The notes under the pieces were generated by a model. It saw only the letters and a list, made by a program, of their open reading frames with translations, ran no database searches and was not told where the DNA came from. A DNA stretch of 64,000 nt from Hyposmocoma kahamanoa (Eukaryota; Arthropoda; Insecta; Lepidoptera; Cosmopterigidae): contig NW_020654810.1 of the NCBI RefSeq assembly GCF_003589595.1, positions 11,208,543-11,272,542 of the forward strand, written 5' to 3'. The position numbers and the translations under genes were made by a program. Shown in pieces: positions 23,941 to 36,690 of the stretch. Position 1 is the stretch's first letter, and each line of letters begins with the position of its first letter.

Positions 23941-24608
23941 AGAAAGGTGGCTGGCAAAAGGCTTTTTTCATAAAAATTTTATAATTATTTTATATATATT
24001 TTATATTTTATATACTCGGGCAGTTTGTTGTGTATTATTAATTATTATTGACATTGCGTGTGTGTAAGATTTATGCAACTGTAACTTTGATGTCAGTACT
24101 ACGAGATTATCACGACTAAAACAACGTTTTTAACAAAATTGCCTGACATATAGCTAATACGAAGTGTTTTTATGAATAGTCAATTTTCTATTTTTATATT
24201 ACTGCGGCAAATAAGTACCTGTCATAACAATGACTATAAATGTAGTACACCATTTATTACACATACTTATATCAACCGTAATTCTAGTTCCCTGTTGAGT
24301 GCACCGTGTAGAGCGGTTGCTAATGAAGTCTTCGCATGCACTCTGCCAATTTCCGAAAGTCAATAGATTACCTATCTGTCTAGGTATCTTTTGAATTTGG
24401 CGATGTACACCTAATTGTAGTACCAAGCTAAAAAACGCAAAAACAATATAATGCTCTAGTTCATGTACCGTTTAATCGATTCGCCATTATGCGTGATTTG
24501 TAGCAAAACAAATTTAGAAAATAACTTTTAATATTTATAATGGCGTGATATTAAAAGATATAGAGCGAGAGAAGTGAGACCAGTCCGCTGCAACATGGTG
24601 GCCAGCAG
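23941..24608. other. AT-rich noncoding stretch
   Basis: Nothing recognised. Confidence 0.4.
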
Positions 24609-24960
24609 ATTTTTTTATTTTTTTTTATTAAGAATGTGAGTTGTAATTTGAGCTGCATCTCACCTGATGGAAAGTGATGTTGAGGTCGACGAAAAAGCAT
24701 GCACATCTAAATAATGCCTATTCACTCTCGCTTTAAAACGGTCCACGTTACAACGTTCAGGGAACAAGTCTACAGGCAGGAAATTCCACTCCATAGCCGT
24801 TCGCTATATTTTTATATAGCGAACGGCTGCGGTGGTGGAAGCGTAATGCTTCGCGCGAATATTTGGAATATCACAACATTTGCCAAAAGTCCAAGAGATG
24901 TAAAAATTACTCTTTTTAAATTCTACTGCCAATTTTTTTAGTATGTGAATTAAGTATAGA
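24609..24960 (-). pseudogene. Jockey-type LINE ORF2 C-terminal fragment
   Basis: The minus strand encodes MEWNFLPVDLFPERCNVDRF followed by KARVNRHYLDVHAF, the typical last 40 residues of Jockey/CR1-like LINE reverse transcriptases (WN-LP--FP---n---FK-rVnr). A short 3' UTR with a CACTTTCCATCAGG word and an A-rich end follow (24609-24640). A perfect 15-bp palindrome (24795-24828) interrupts the coding sequence just before the MEWN segment. Only the 3' end is present. Confidence 0.75.
24795..24828. repeat. Perfect hairpin, 15-bp arms, 4-nt loop
   Basis: AGCCGTTCGCTATAT is followed by TTTT and its exact reverse complement. It sits inside the LINE fragment, where one arm continues the expected coding sequence and the other does not. 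This suggests copying of the opposite strand during replication or reverse transcription. Confidence 0.85.
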
Positions 24961-25248
24961 GGGCTGTTAATGCCCTTCGGGTGCAGTATATTAGTAATAG
25001 TAATAACACACACTCATGACCCCGCACTACGGAAACCCTATATCGCGGATTCCATGGATACACACATAGATAATCACAAATTACAGGCAACCAGTGCGAC
25101 CATGCGAATTATGTCATCATCAGAAAACGAACAACTTCCATACTTTGAATGATTCGGCAAGCACCAACAGTATCCTGGAGGACGTTACTCGTTAGGGACA
25201 AGCCTGATTTTCCTTTTAATACATGAAAATAGCTCCCGAAAATAGTTA

Positions 25249-25436
25249 ACTGCCTCCGTAGCCGAAGGGTTACCTGCTGGTCTGCCACGCAGAGGACCCG
25301 GGTGCGATTCCCGGGCCGGATATATATTTGTAGGGCCTATATATATCTCTCTTGTGAGTTTGGGTGTAATTTGTGGTTGTATATATGTATGTCCATGGCA
25401 CCCGCGATACAGGGTTTCCCTAGTGCGGGGCTATGA
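25249..25436 (+). repeat. SINE family A, copy 3
   Basis: Starts AACTGCCTCCGTAGCCGAAG, keeps GGTCTGCCACGCAGAGGAC, has a mutated B-box GGTGCGATTCCCGGG and the CCATGGCACCCGCGATACAG body. Ends at GTGCGGGGCTATG. Confidence 0.88.
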
Positions 25437-25595
25437 ACACATTCATAGCGTTAAAAAAATTTTAAGTAGGTTAAGATACAAAGCTAATTTAAAAATAATA
25501 ACATAATTTCAATACTTCACTAACGAACTGTATGGATAATAAGTCCGAAATAAAATGTTTATTATATTATTGTTATTATTATTATTATTAAACGG
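25437..25595 (+). repeat. LINE 3' tail with ATT microsatellite
   Basis: ACTGTATGGATAATAAGTCC followed by GAAATAAAATG and a TTA/ATT run (about 25560-25590) resembles the common lepidopteran LINE end (TCCGAAATAAA then (ATT)n). A second example is near 29090-29145. Confidence 0.5.
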
Positions 25596-28213
25596 ACACT
25601 ATTAAGACCAAGTTTTTATAGTCATCTTCGTCCCCGGATGGAACTTGACAAGAAAATTTATTATATCTTTACACATCCTATCTGCGAATTTATGCATGAG
25701 ACAAAAATAAGTTCTTTATCAGGCGTTGTAAGTTTCTCGAATACGAAATGCTTACGTTACACAAAGCATCTACATTATGTAGGTAGATGAACGGTTCCTC
25801 TATTCGATTGCTTTGTTGTGGCAGCAAATTCCGATGTGCGGACAGTTGGAACCCGATGTTATTTGTTTCCGCACAAATGAAATGCGAAATAGTCCGTCGT
25901 TGAAACAGTTGTCAGCACACGAATACTTATGGAGGTGGCGAAAAAGTATCTACAATTTATTGCCATCTTTCGGTTATTTTAGAATTCACCTTTCATACAC
26001 CGTCTTCATTTGTAAAACCTCTAAGTGTCGTTTGATGGTCTCTTCGTTATCCAAGTCGTGTACATTCAAAGAATTTTGAAGACCGAAACAAGAGAAAATC
26101 TGAAAAGGCTATAGTAGCGCAAATGCGGTGAATGAGGTAACACATTCCAACCTAACTGCAATAGTTTTTGACGGCTTTGAAATGTTGTGGTTCGGTAATA
26201 TTATGATGAAATACGACACCTTTTGTTCTGAACATTTTACACGAATAATAAATTTAAAACTTTCCTATCTATTCTTAAAATGCGCGCTAAAATATTATGA
26301 AAATATAAATGTAATGTAATAATAAACGACCAGAGACAACATAACATTTAAAAAAGTGGCAATTGTCTTGTGACAAAAACCGCACGAACTTTTTGACCAA
26401 CCCATTAGAACACTATAACGCAGAAATTTAATTCTGCAATGCTCACGAAATTGTATTGTTCTCGATATTTCACATAATGTTCTTCAAATATACCTAACTG
26501 AAATAGAGGCAAATCTTTTTTTTTATTTTGTTGTCTAAAGACTCAAAAATCTCAAAATTGGTCGTGTTCAAACAAAACACAAAGTAGAACTTACAGTTCA
26601 TCTATAGTCTTGAATTTGAATAAGAAGTTGTATGTAATATTTTATATATTACATATTTCGATCGATAGTTTACCAACTTGAATACACGGCAATTTTATTT
26701 GTATGCAAGATATGATTTTTCCCGTTGGTGTGGTAATATTGTATCCTTATACAATATTACCACACCAAGGGCACCTAGTATTTTTCCCGTATTGTGATGA
26801 TTTTTTTCCACCGCTTTTATTTGTCCCGTCTTTTTATATTTGCACAAAATGCTAAAGCAATGCTATTAACGAAAGTTTTTTTTTATATAATGTCAAGTGA
26901 TGGGGCGAACAAGAACATTTTTGTGCAAATTGATCTACAAATTGTTTTTCTATTGTGACTATACTGTTCAACTACTTTTTAAAAATGTTGATACCACTGT
27001 CTGTGTCTATGCCTACAATAAACAAAAACAATTAGGTACTTACATATATCTTAGGCAAATGAGAATATTATTTAATCAACTTACAAATATAATCTGCTAC
27101 CTGTCTACAGCACCATGACAAATTACCCAAAAATGTATGTCTTAATCTCATACACCTACGCCGCCGTGACGTAGTTACTCAATGCGTACGCCTATTCCAA
27201 TCAGAGTGGGTGTCATAGAATCACACATAAACAATCAGGAGAGGATGTTGCGGATTAGAACAAGGTCTACAGGAATGATAAATGTCTGTCTTAATATCGC
27301 CGGTAGGTAACAGAATTGACTGGCGAGACGTGGCACTCCGAACAACAGATAACATCGGATTCCACGAAGCAATCTATCTCTCGAAGGACTTGGAATAAAA
27401 CGGTAATCAGGAATTCCTTGTGACGTTAAAAGCAACGGAAACTTTGGATTATTCTTCGAATAGACAAACTTCGTCAATTCTAGAAGGAAAAGTATACATG
27501 AACAAACTTTTGACACTAAGCGAAATAGTTTATGAATTGACAAAAGTGTCGAATAAAACAAATGACTGTAGGAAAATCCGACTTTGTCACGCGTATAAAA
27601 TCGAACAAGAACTATATAGCGTTAACATGAAAACCGTTTCAAAATAACGCATAGGAAACCCATCGCATCAGACGCCGTTTGTCGTGCGCGATAATTTGTC
27701 ACTGACATATAGATAGAGCCATGGGGAACCTGGGGAACATCCCCCCGGCGAGGCATATAAGCGAATGTGGGGTCTCCAGCTTACGATACTTGGATTGACT
27801 GACGCACCACGTTACATTGCTTTAATTACAAAGGGCTCCTAATGGAAAACAAATATTTGAACGTGGTTGTACCCATTACTTATCTATGATATAAATGTTT
27901 GCTCGATATGAACAAAAAAAGATGCTTTACAAAATTATATTATGACTTTATTATGTCTTCTAAGTTATAACTTCGCTCAAAGCACTGAAAGTATAACATC
28001 AACTACAGTCGGTACCGTCCTATAATGTAACCTTTTAATATTTAAATGGGTTTTATATTTTCATACTACCAAATGTAAGTAGCTTAGAGAACAATTGATA
28101 ATAATATATAAATGTGCTAGTGGTAGGGAAGTAGCACTACACCAGTACACAATCGCAGTTTATTTTAACCACGGAAGAAGAAAAAAATCATCATTTATTA
28201 TTATTTTATTCTT

Positions 28214-28218
<5 letters not shown>
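25596..28218. other. Noncoding stretch
   Basis: No gene recognised. Frames at 25813-26319 (+) and 27235-27561 (-) have no domain. A less AT-rich patch at 27660-27800 has a TATAAG word at 27757 in GGCGAGGCATATAAGCG, which could be a core promoter, but no coding exon follows. The hairpin at 26725 is listed separately. Confidence 0.4.
26725..26768. repeat. Perfect hairpin, 20-bp arms, 4-nt loop
   Basis: TTGGTGTGGTAATATTGTAT, then CCTT, then its exact reverse complement. This is the longest perfect palindrome noticed in the window. There are no target duplications and no coding content. Confidence 0.9.

Positions 28219-28265
<47 letters not shown>
28219..28265. repeat. (TA)n microsatellite
   Basis: About 23 uninterrupted TA units preceded by a T run. 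Expected to be length-polymorphic. The in-frame YIYIYI stretch of the frame crossing it is not a protein. Confidence 0.95.
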
Positions 28266-28272
<7 letters not shown>

Positions 28273-29242
28273 TAGCCTGTCGTCGTTTTTACGTCAATTG
28301 AAATCTCTTTTACCTACCACACCAAAATTAATTATGAAATTTATCTACGATGTGTAATGTTATCATACCAGATACCATGGATATTTAGAGGATCGCTAAA
28401 AAAAGGTTGTATTGTGATAACAATGTTCATAATATGAACAACTGGCTAGAGAACGTGTTATTTGAAAAACAATGATAACAATCGTCTTTAGATTTAGATT
28501 TTTTACACGTTTTGGTGTATGTGGCTAGTGGTTCAAGTGAACGGATGCCTCACGCAATCCATAATTAAGTCTCATTAACCAGTTCTGAACACGGAGATGG
28601 TTTCACGAAGACATAACAACTACAATTTTGGTAAACAAAAATCGAACTCTCCACATCAATTTTGTATGAAATTGCGTCATTAGATTCCTTCAAGTGCGCT
28701 TTACGCTGAAATCACTGCGATCAATTTGCACTCGTATGTGACGGACAAAACATGCTAAATGATTGCTGAGCCATTTGTCATTTATTATGGATTCATTAAA
28801 AATGCTTCTAGAAACGAATGTATTGTTGACACACGAAAAAAAATTATTTTGGAATCAAACTTCACGCTTGTTCATTTATTATTTATATTTGAAAGTATGC
28901 CACAACACACACCGTACGAAATTATGTTCAACTTTACTAGTAGATTATTATGGGCAAAGTTCCAACAGTATTCTAAGTCCTATTGCTGGGAGATTTTAAC
29001 ATAGAGTAAATTAAGATCGTAGTTTAATTTATTCTGTTTTTGAATTACATTATACTAACCTTATTCTAAGTTATCTTGACTAACATACTACGGATTTTTT
29101 GGTCCGAAATAAAAGAGTTATTATTATTATTGTATTGTTAGTAGTTGCTAATAGTAGTACCTTTAATTCTGATCAGTCTAATAAAACTCAGCCCTTAAAA
29201 TACCTTCAAGTTCACAGTATCTAAATCCGGCTGTAAAACATG
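28266..29242. other. Noncoding stretch with LINE tail
   Basis: A LINE-like 3' end (GGTCCGAAATAAAAGAG followed by ATT repeats) lies near 29100-29145. The overlapping frames at 28759-29004 have no recognisable domain. Confidence 0.4.
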
Positions 29243-29475
29243 TTTTTTTTATGATACCAAGTGACAGGACGAACAAGTCATGCACCTGATGGTAAGCAAC
29301 ACACCTGTCCATAAGAGTTGCTGTGCCACTCGGAGGTTTAAATCGCAAAGACAGTGTCCGTCACCCTAAGACATAAGTTGACAAGTCCCATATGTGCACA
29401 ACCGGTACGCAGTAATGCTCACATTACTGCTTGGCGGAAATAGATAAGTAAGATAAGGTGGCAGTACTTCCATGG
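29243..29475 (-). repeat. Repeat family B, minus copy
   Basis: Minus orientation: an A-rich end (29243-29250 as T), ATACCAAGTGACAGGACGAA, CACCTGATGGTAAGCAACAC, ACATAAGTTGACAAGTCCCA and CAGTAATGCTCACATTACTG, ending near the GTACTTCCATGG segment. Confidence 0.85.
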
Positions 29476-31574
29476 AAAATGATTCAGTTCAATCAAGAAA
29501 GTAGTAATAGTCTAGATGAGGGAAGACTTGCCTTCTATGTAGGATGTCCTGGGCGCCGTTCCCTCTGGGAAGTCTGCAACACTGAGACTTTCGAATCATG
29601 GTGTACAATGTAGTTTGCTAATTAGGTATAACGTGCATTTCTAATTACAGAAAACATCGTCTCCAAACCTGCACATCGGAAATGATTCACATCTCTGTAT
29701 AAACAAATACCTACTAAATCTGAAAAAACATTTCACGCGTAAAGAGCTTAGTAGGTCATGAAGAAAATGATAGAGATATCGGTAATCGATTATCTTAGCT
29801 AAGTATCACATATTCGATATCATAATCCTTATTGTTATCTACAAAATTGCACTATATGTACGATAAGCATTGTTATTTAAGTAGTATAGCACATGGATGC
29901 AATAGATAGTGTAAAAGCTTAGCCTAACTTATTATCGTAATAAAAATAGTTACGAAAATGAATCGTTAAAGAACTTTGCGTGACAAGTTTGCAATAGGTA
30001 CGCGTGCCTGCCAACTGATTAAAAAATATGATTAATGACTTAGGATACACAAAAGGATTCTCAAATTGTTAATTGAAACGTAGCATAATAATGTATTCAA
30101 TTCTATTTTATATTAGGTGCCACATATTTTTGACAAGAGACGTTATAATGGCAAAGGCATTCAGATAGATGTGTCCATACTTTTAATAAGGAGCGGGAAC
30201 AAAACTATGTTCACACACTTACACAAAAAGTAAAGGCTTAACAGTGTCACGTTTAACATTTCTTCCATCGGCATTCCCGTTCCTCAACATCCTATCTTCA
30301 ATAAACGCGCTACGAAAGTATATCTAGGCAAAAGTAGATTAATAGACAGCTTTAAAGATAGCGTCACATGTGCAATAGGCACAAGTTTCCGAGATAAATT
30401 AGCGTAAGTGTGCTCACGGATGCACCGGCGCAGGCATTCAGTGGACGACTGGACGGCTCACTTAGGAGGCTCGAGAAGTGCAAACTGTGGGAGCCAGCGA
30501 TGAGTATTAAAAAGAAAACTAATTAGCTCTGATCATTTCCCATCACAACAGACGCTTATGCAACCGCAGTCACGTAATCGAAATACAAATTACACAATGT
30601 CCAGAAAATTAAAAAGGAAGTGTCGAAAAGCAAATATTTATACGAGCGATTGATAAAGTTAAGAACTGTTATTAGGACCACAAATAACACAGTTACCAAA
30701 GAGCAAACAAAAAATTAACACCAAGATAATAGTCGTGTGGTAACTATGCTACGGTCTAAATTTCACAATGAAATAATAATATTGTAATACTCATGTCGTG
30801 TTACACGAAGCCTCTTTGAGAAATGGTTAAGTTATATCTTAACTTTCATACAATTGGCAAGCAATATACCGAATTTTATATATGATTTTTATAACTAACA
30901 ATTACAATAAAAACACGGCCAAAAAAGCTCAAAAACAAATGCAAAATTATAAACGTTTTGCATTATTTTTTTTTGTATCATTGTAGCACAAATTGCGTAA
31001 GCAGTCACTACGTATCGTTAACGACTGCCGTAGTCGACGCTAATCAGACAAGACTAATTTACAAGTATAATTTAGAGACGAGTTCCAAACAAGTGCGAAA
31101 TGATACTTGTGAAAAATTTTAATAATCAATGCTTATTTAAAAAAGTATTCGCTAAGAGTTTTTCACTTGATAACTTCCATTGAAGGTACGAGGGCTATCA
31201 GTGGGTAACCACAAGCAAAAACGAGCTTAGATGCACAGTTTATATCAAGACAGATATAGTCGCCTATATTTCACGTTAATTATTTATTAGAAATCATTGG
31301 AAATACCTACTTAAGGAAAATCTTTACAGTTTTAAACTAACCTAAGTATTAACCATCACGCCATTAAGTGTTAAGCTACTAGTTATTTAGTATACACAAG
31401 AAAATAACAACACGCGTGTGCTTCCATAACATAAGTATTAAGGTTTGATTTTCAGTTCTGAAATCTAATATTGCATACACACATATATGTACATGTACTT
31501 CCAAAATTTATATTGGCATAAGGTAAACTTATCTTTCACGGGAAACTGTGTACGCTTTTATAATAAAATACCAA
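29476..31574. other. Noncoding stretch
   Basis: Position 29590-29700 weakly recalls the body of SINE C (AAACATCGTCTCCAAACCTG). Position 30380-30500 is more GC-rich, with an initiator-like TTCAGT. Neither is enough for a call. Confidence 0.4.
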
Positions 31575-31679
31575 TAGGGCTAATACGATTTGCGCGAGAG
31601 CGAAATAAAAGCGCGAGATACTGCTATTCTCGCATAGCGATCTTACGCTTATGTCGCTCTCGCGCATGTCACGCCCTTA
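31575..31679. mobile_element. Palindromic MITE, TA-flanked, copy 2
   Basis: TAGGGCTAATACG at the left and GTCACGCCCTTA at the right. Internal inverted arms TGCGCGAGAGCGA and TCGCTCTCGCGCA. The core GATACTGCTATTCTCGCATA is the reverse complement of the core of the MITE at 9145-9254 with a few changes, so the two are one family in opposite orientations. Confidence 0.7.
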
Positions 31680-33288
31680 TTTTTTAACATCAATTTGTCG
31701 ATTAGAAAGATAATATTTTTGGGTTTGAGTTTGTGTACTTATTACTTACTATAATAAATAAAACGTTCTTTAAACATAACTCTAAATACAGACATAATAG
31801 AATACATTTTATATTCACTATAAATTCTTAATCCTAAAATGTGCTGAGTACTTTATAATCTGTTTGAAAGTACCCATTTTATAAAAACCATTGTACGCCA
31901 CAACGAACTCAAGTTTTAACCACTGCCTCTTACAGACATGTTTATTGCCTCAATCCCGCAAAAAACAACCGGTCTACTACAAGCGTACGGTGAGAAAAGT
32001 GGACTTTAAAAACAGGATACATGAGAAATGAATCAGAATAACGATTCGTCATTTTTAAGAAAGTTTGTTTGATATTGATGAACATGTTACAATAAATAAT
32101 ATTTATTTGAAACGATAACAGAAAGAATTAGGAACACAAATACGTGATATTGTAGGTAAGTACTGGCAACACTGTTTGGTGAATTTTATTGTTATTTTAC
32201 TTGCCTGTGCAAAAAAAAATCCAACTAATTGCGCATGTCTACGCTATTGTTTAAAATCACGCTATGAATGAATCTGACACGCTTTCCATACGTAGTACAT
32301 TCACAGGTGAATGTATTAACACTATACATTTGATACTTACACACTCGTATCACGTGATGTCCAAAATTCTACATCCGATATAAAAGGTAGGTAACAAAAA
32401 AGGCGCCGCGTGCGTGAAATGTCAAACAAAATACTTGCAGATTTTATACATTTGTATTTTTTGCATTATATTACATGACGGTTATCTTTCAGTCCCTGAT
32501 CTGTATTTATATACATACTATAAAACTTATTCAGTGCAGTAAAACCACCACCACTGGCCCAGCATTAACCCTCGTAAAATGTCGTCAATTAAAACCTCCA
32601 TAAAATGTCTGACACCCCCGTTTAAAAACACTATGTCCCTTCCTTCAAATATTGGTATAAATGTACCTACGTGTTTTATTGTTTTTAGTTTGACGCCTTC
32701 GGTTTATGTTGTAATGTTAGTTTAGGTGAAAATATTTCTATAAGAGACGTGTTTCATATGATGTCTTGTCTTTTGTGTTATTGGAAATTTAATCGAGGAT
32801 TCAATTGAATTTGATTGAATCTATATGTAACTATTTGGTTAACAGTGTTATAAATCCAATGTGAAGCCGGATAAAATAGCAGTTGTGAATCGCGACGGGA
32901 CGATATGTTAGTGTGTGTAGGCGTAATAATAATAAACGGCATCAATTTCAGCCCATATCCTGCGCGCAGGCATGCGCGAGCGCCCCTGCTCCCGCGAATA
33001 TTAGCTTAATCGGATAACTCTAGGTCAACCCGCATGTGAACATAGATATTCAAACATTATGAATATTCTGTGTCTCCCTATAACCTTAAACTAAAGGTTT
33101 GTTCCCATTTATCCTACTTAACACAAGATACTAACCAATATTCTCCCAGAGACGTTCGTTTATATATCTCGTTTTCTTGATACCTATATATATATCCTGT
33201 AATTGTAACTGTAATAACAAAGTGCGAGTGGTAACTTACCATATTATGGTTTAATTTAAACCGCCGCGAAACGGAATGGAATCGAGAT
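31680..33288. other. AT-rich noncoding stretch
   Basis: Nothing recognised. A GC-richer patch at 32950-33000 has no identifiable content. Confidence 0.4.
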
Positions 33289-33468
33289 TTAGGGTCGTAT
33301 TCCAGAACTACACTCAATGCTCAAGTCAGGATTTGAGCAGACTTGAGTATGATATCAAGCCCTGGAAATACGACACTAAGGGCAAGGCTTGAGTATGATT
33401 TTCAGTGTTCACTGCAATACTCAAGTCCTGACTTGAGTATTGAGTAGAGTTCTGGAATAAGACCCTCA
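33289..33468. mobile_element. Harbinger-type MITE (174 bp)
   Basis: Left end GGGTCGTATTCCAGAACT and right end AGTTCTGGAATAAGACCC are long inverted repeats. The similarity continues inward through CTCAAGTCAGGA and TCCTGACTTGAG. The 3-bp flanks are TTA on the left and TCA on the right, compatible with a mutated TTA target duplication as made by PIF/Harbinger transposases. No coding capacity. Confidence 0.75.
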
Positions 33469-34174
33469 GGTAACCTAACCCTGTCTAGTCTGTACGTTAC
33501 ACAATTGACATAATTTCCATCTACTATGTACAGTACCACTATTATCTTAATATCTGTCGGTAACCTTCGTGTTTCCGATGTCGTCGCATGTTTAACAGTT
33601 GCTCTTTGCTCTTTGTGGAGACCGGACGCACTCAATCGACTTGGAATTATATAGGGTAGCTTTTATTCTTTATTTTAGTTATATTTTTGTTAACTTGCTT
33701 GGTAAGGGAAATAGTTTTTTTAACTCTAAGTAGTTCACAAGGAAATCAAAACAAAATAACAATACTCTACATACTTAGTTCTGAATTAGAACTGTTACAG
33801 AAGATAAATCTAACAATTACAAGACATGGAAATTCGTATTCAGGTGTATGTAAAAATCCGAGGATTGTCGGGAGACATTAAGAAAACAATTGTAATGTAA
33901 AAATTTGCGTCCATTCCATTCCGCATTAATGTAAATTCAACCTAAGACTTAGGAATACGATTCTTAAAGTTTGGTAGCAAGAATTGTTTAATTGCTACGT
34001 AGAATTTTATATTTCGCAATGTATGATGAAATTCATGGTGCGCTAAGAATTATACAGCTTAAAAACGTAAACAGTTAATATGTGGCAATTTGGTGCTGTT
34101 CGTTTAAGCTACATTTCATATTCGCCTTAACTACTCGGTGTTATATTATTAGTAATATGTTACCAATTACTAGT
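33469..34174. other. AT-rich noncoding stretch
   Basis: Nothing recognised. Confidence 0.4.
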
Positions 34175-34474
34175 AGCAGTAGAGCTCCTTGTGAAAGAGT
34201 TTGTCCACGGTAGTGCTGCCACCTTACCTGTTTCTGCCGCCAAGCAGTAATGTCAGCATTACTGTGTTCCGGTTTTGAAGTGTAAGGGTGCTGGTGAAAT
34301 TACAAGTACATGGGACCTGTCAACTTATGTCTCAGGGAGACGGGTGCAGTGGTAGTGCCCCTCAAATCTTTGCAATTTAAAGCTCTGAGTGGCACTGTAA
34401 CTGTTATGGACAGGCGTGTAGCTTACCATCAGCCGCACGACTTGTTCGTCCCGTCACTTGATGTTATAAAAAAA
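34175..34474 (+). repeat. Repeat family B, best full-length copy
   Basis: About 300 bp, from AGCAGTAGAGCTCCTTGTGA to CCCGTCACTTGATGTTATAA and an A run. An internal palindrome CAGTAATG-TCAG-CATTACTG is present. A frame of about 57 codons beginning ATGGGACCTGTC stays open to the A-rich tail. There is no tRNA-like B-box, so a LINE- or 5S/7SL-independent origin is possible. The 3' end recalls lepidopteran LINE tails (CTTACCATCAG and GTTCGTCC words). Confidence 0.88.
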
Positions 34475-36339
34475 TAATTAGATTTCGTAAATATTTTGTT
34501 ATAAGAGCAGATAAAAATAAAAATGTTATTCTTGAGAAAAGCTCTTGGCATCTTTCAATTACTTTTCGTTCAAGGAAATAACATTGACGAGGGTTCAATT
34601 TGAGAATACGGTGTCCCATGGCGACACAAGATGAGTGGTATTTTATTCACAAAGTTAGGTAAATGTAACAGCTGGAAATTTCTGACACACAGATCAAGAC
34701 CCAGTTGTGCTACGTAGTACACTCGAAACGAATTGATTTAACGCGACACGTTTCTGTTACCGTTATACATAACTAGGTAACTATAAGAATTTTAATTTTT
34801 TTGTCGTATTTTACAAACGGTGACGAGAAAGGTAAATAATGTGTCAGTTTTGTTTTTAAATAATGTTTCAATGTGACAATTTCGGTAGGGAACAGAAACA
34901 AGAGAAAAACGTAATAATAACCTGTAAGTAAATACCTATGTACAATTAAGAGTATATTTCACTATAATAATAACAAAAAAATAACCATTTCCATTCACAA
35001 AATGATAAAAATAACCTACCGTATGAACATTTTTATATGAAGTGACTTTCCTTGGAGTCAGCACAGTTTTACGTATTTTATCGCCCACTTTACACCTCAA
35101 TTTCAAACAAACAACGGCAAAAGCACCAAAACCCCACTGCGACAACGAATAAACTAAATTATTTTTCTCCTTGAACCATAAGCGTCATACCATAATGACA
35201 GTAATCGCAGAACCATCGTCATAGTAAACATTCATAATTACTATTTCCTGTACTCCATTTATCATTCCCATGCACTATGAACCTCATAGCAATTATCCTG
35301 TCTTGACGGTGAGGGGAAGGTGAAACTTCCTACTTTCGTTTTGTCGGTACTATTCATTTTGAGGTGAAATGATTATGATCAGGGATACAGAACCCCACAG
35401 TTCTCAGTAATATTATGTCTATGTCGTCTATTTTTTTTTTTCAATTAACGAATACAACATGGGACAAGATTGTATTCTGTATTCAAAGCCCTGTTAGGGT
35501 TTTGAAAAACAAGAAAAAAAGGTTATTATCAATTTAGCTCCATGAAAATAAAACATAGATTATTATTGAAGACAATTAATTACGCTAACAGTACTTAATA
35601 TAAAAAGGCTATAAAAATTCCATTTTCAACGTTAAAAAGCGTAATTACTAACTTGAAATTGCTTTTACATAATGACTTTAATGACATATTTAATTGATTA
35701 CTTTTTAAAAATGTCATCACATTAATTACGCAATGTAGGAACTTTTGTTACCGATATTGTAATGAATATGAGTTCCCATTGTTATCAACAAAAAAAATAT
35801 ATTACTAGTTTAAATACTACCTATAGTAATTTTATTCCTAATGAAAATGTAGTAATAAATTCTCTTGTTTGTTTATCGGAGTATTTTTTACATACATTAA
35901 ACATTTGCGAAAGACTTGAAACATTACATTGTGTAAATGCTCGAATAAATTTTATTCAAAGAATGTGATACTGGTCTCTTGTTCGGATATTGAATCCAAT
36001 CACCCGATATGCGGGTATATTGAATCATGCCAACGTAATAAAAATCCTTTTATATCCCTTAGCTTTTGCTATTTCTCATGACGACGCGATTTTGTGGATT
36101 ATATAGATAAAAAAAACATAATAATACGACCTCTGTAATGTTTATACTAATATTTAACAACCTTCGTAAATTACATTTTAAAAATGAATTTTTAAAGCCT
36201 TGTTTCAAAAAGAAATTGCTCCTAGATTAAGATATATTTGTTTAGGGTTTTTATTGATAACAAGAATTTGAGATGGATAGATAGTACATAATTAAAATAA
36301 ATATAAAATAAAATATTAAAACAAAAAATAAACATACTT
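34475..36339. other. AT-rich noncoding stretch
   Basis: Nothing recognised. Frames at 34936-35145 (-) and 35762-35968 (+) have no domain. Confidence 0.4.
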
Positions 36340-36690
36340 CTGACTCTTTCCTCGGGCCATTTTTCAAAACTTGCTTCCAAGCACAAAAATCAAAATAGCA
36401 CTGACTGAAAAGATTTTCAATAATCAAATCTCACAGAACACAAAACACAAAATCAGTCGAAAAATGAAAAGTTCGAAACTCAAAAAAATATTTGGCGGCA
36501 ACCGGTCACATGAGCATATTTCTCGCGAGGTCCGTATCGCCTCTCTCCAAGATCTCGACTCGATCCGGACGCGACAAACGCCCTACTTCGACCTAACCAG
36601 TTGCTCATGTGCGACAAGGACAAAACATACTCATTACGGAATGCTAAAGAGAGCTAACCATACGCATACCAAGACACGTTATTGAAAATT
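36340..36690. other. Less AT-rich block with open frame and inverted repeat
   Basis: A 104-codon plus frame (36371-36685) gives a lysine-rich peptide with no domain. Inside it CACATGAGCA (36507) pairs with TGCTCATGTG (36602) about 100 bp away. It could be a promoter or 5' exon region, or a decayed transposon. I do not call it a gene. Confidence 0.3.

Noticed and set aside
28095..28301. 68-codon frame with a YIYIYI repeat
   Set aside because: Translation of the (TA)n microsatellite.
32148..32170. Plus-strand TAG followed by GTAAGT near 32156 as another ratchet site
   Set aside because: The upstream DNA is purine-rich and lacks a pyrimidine tract, so it is not a credible acceptor.
36371..36685. 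104-codon lysine-rich plus frame as a gene
   Set aside because: No domain, no splice signals and no second line of evidence. Kept only as a described block.
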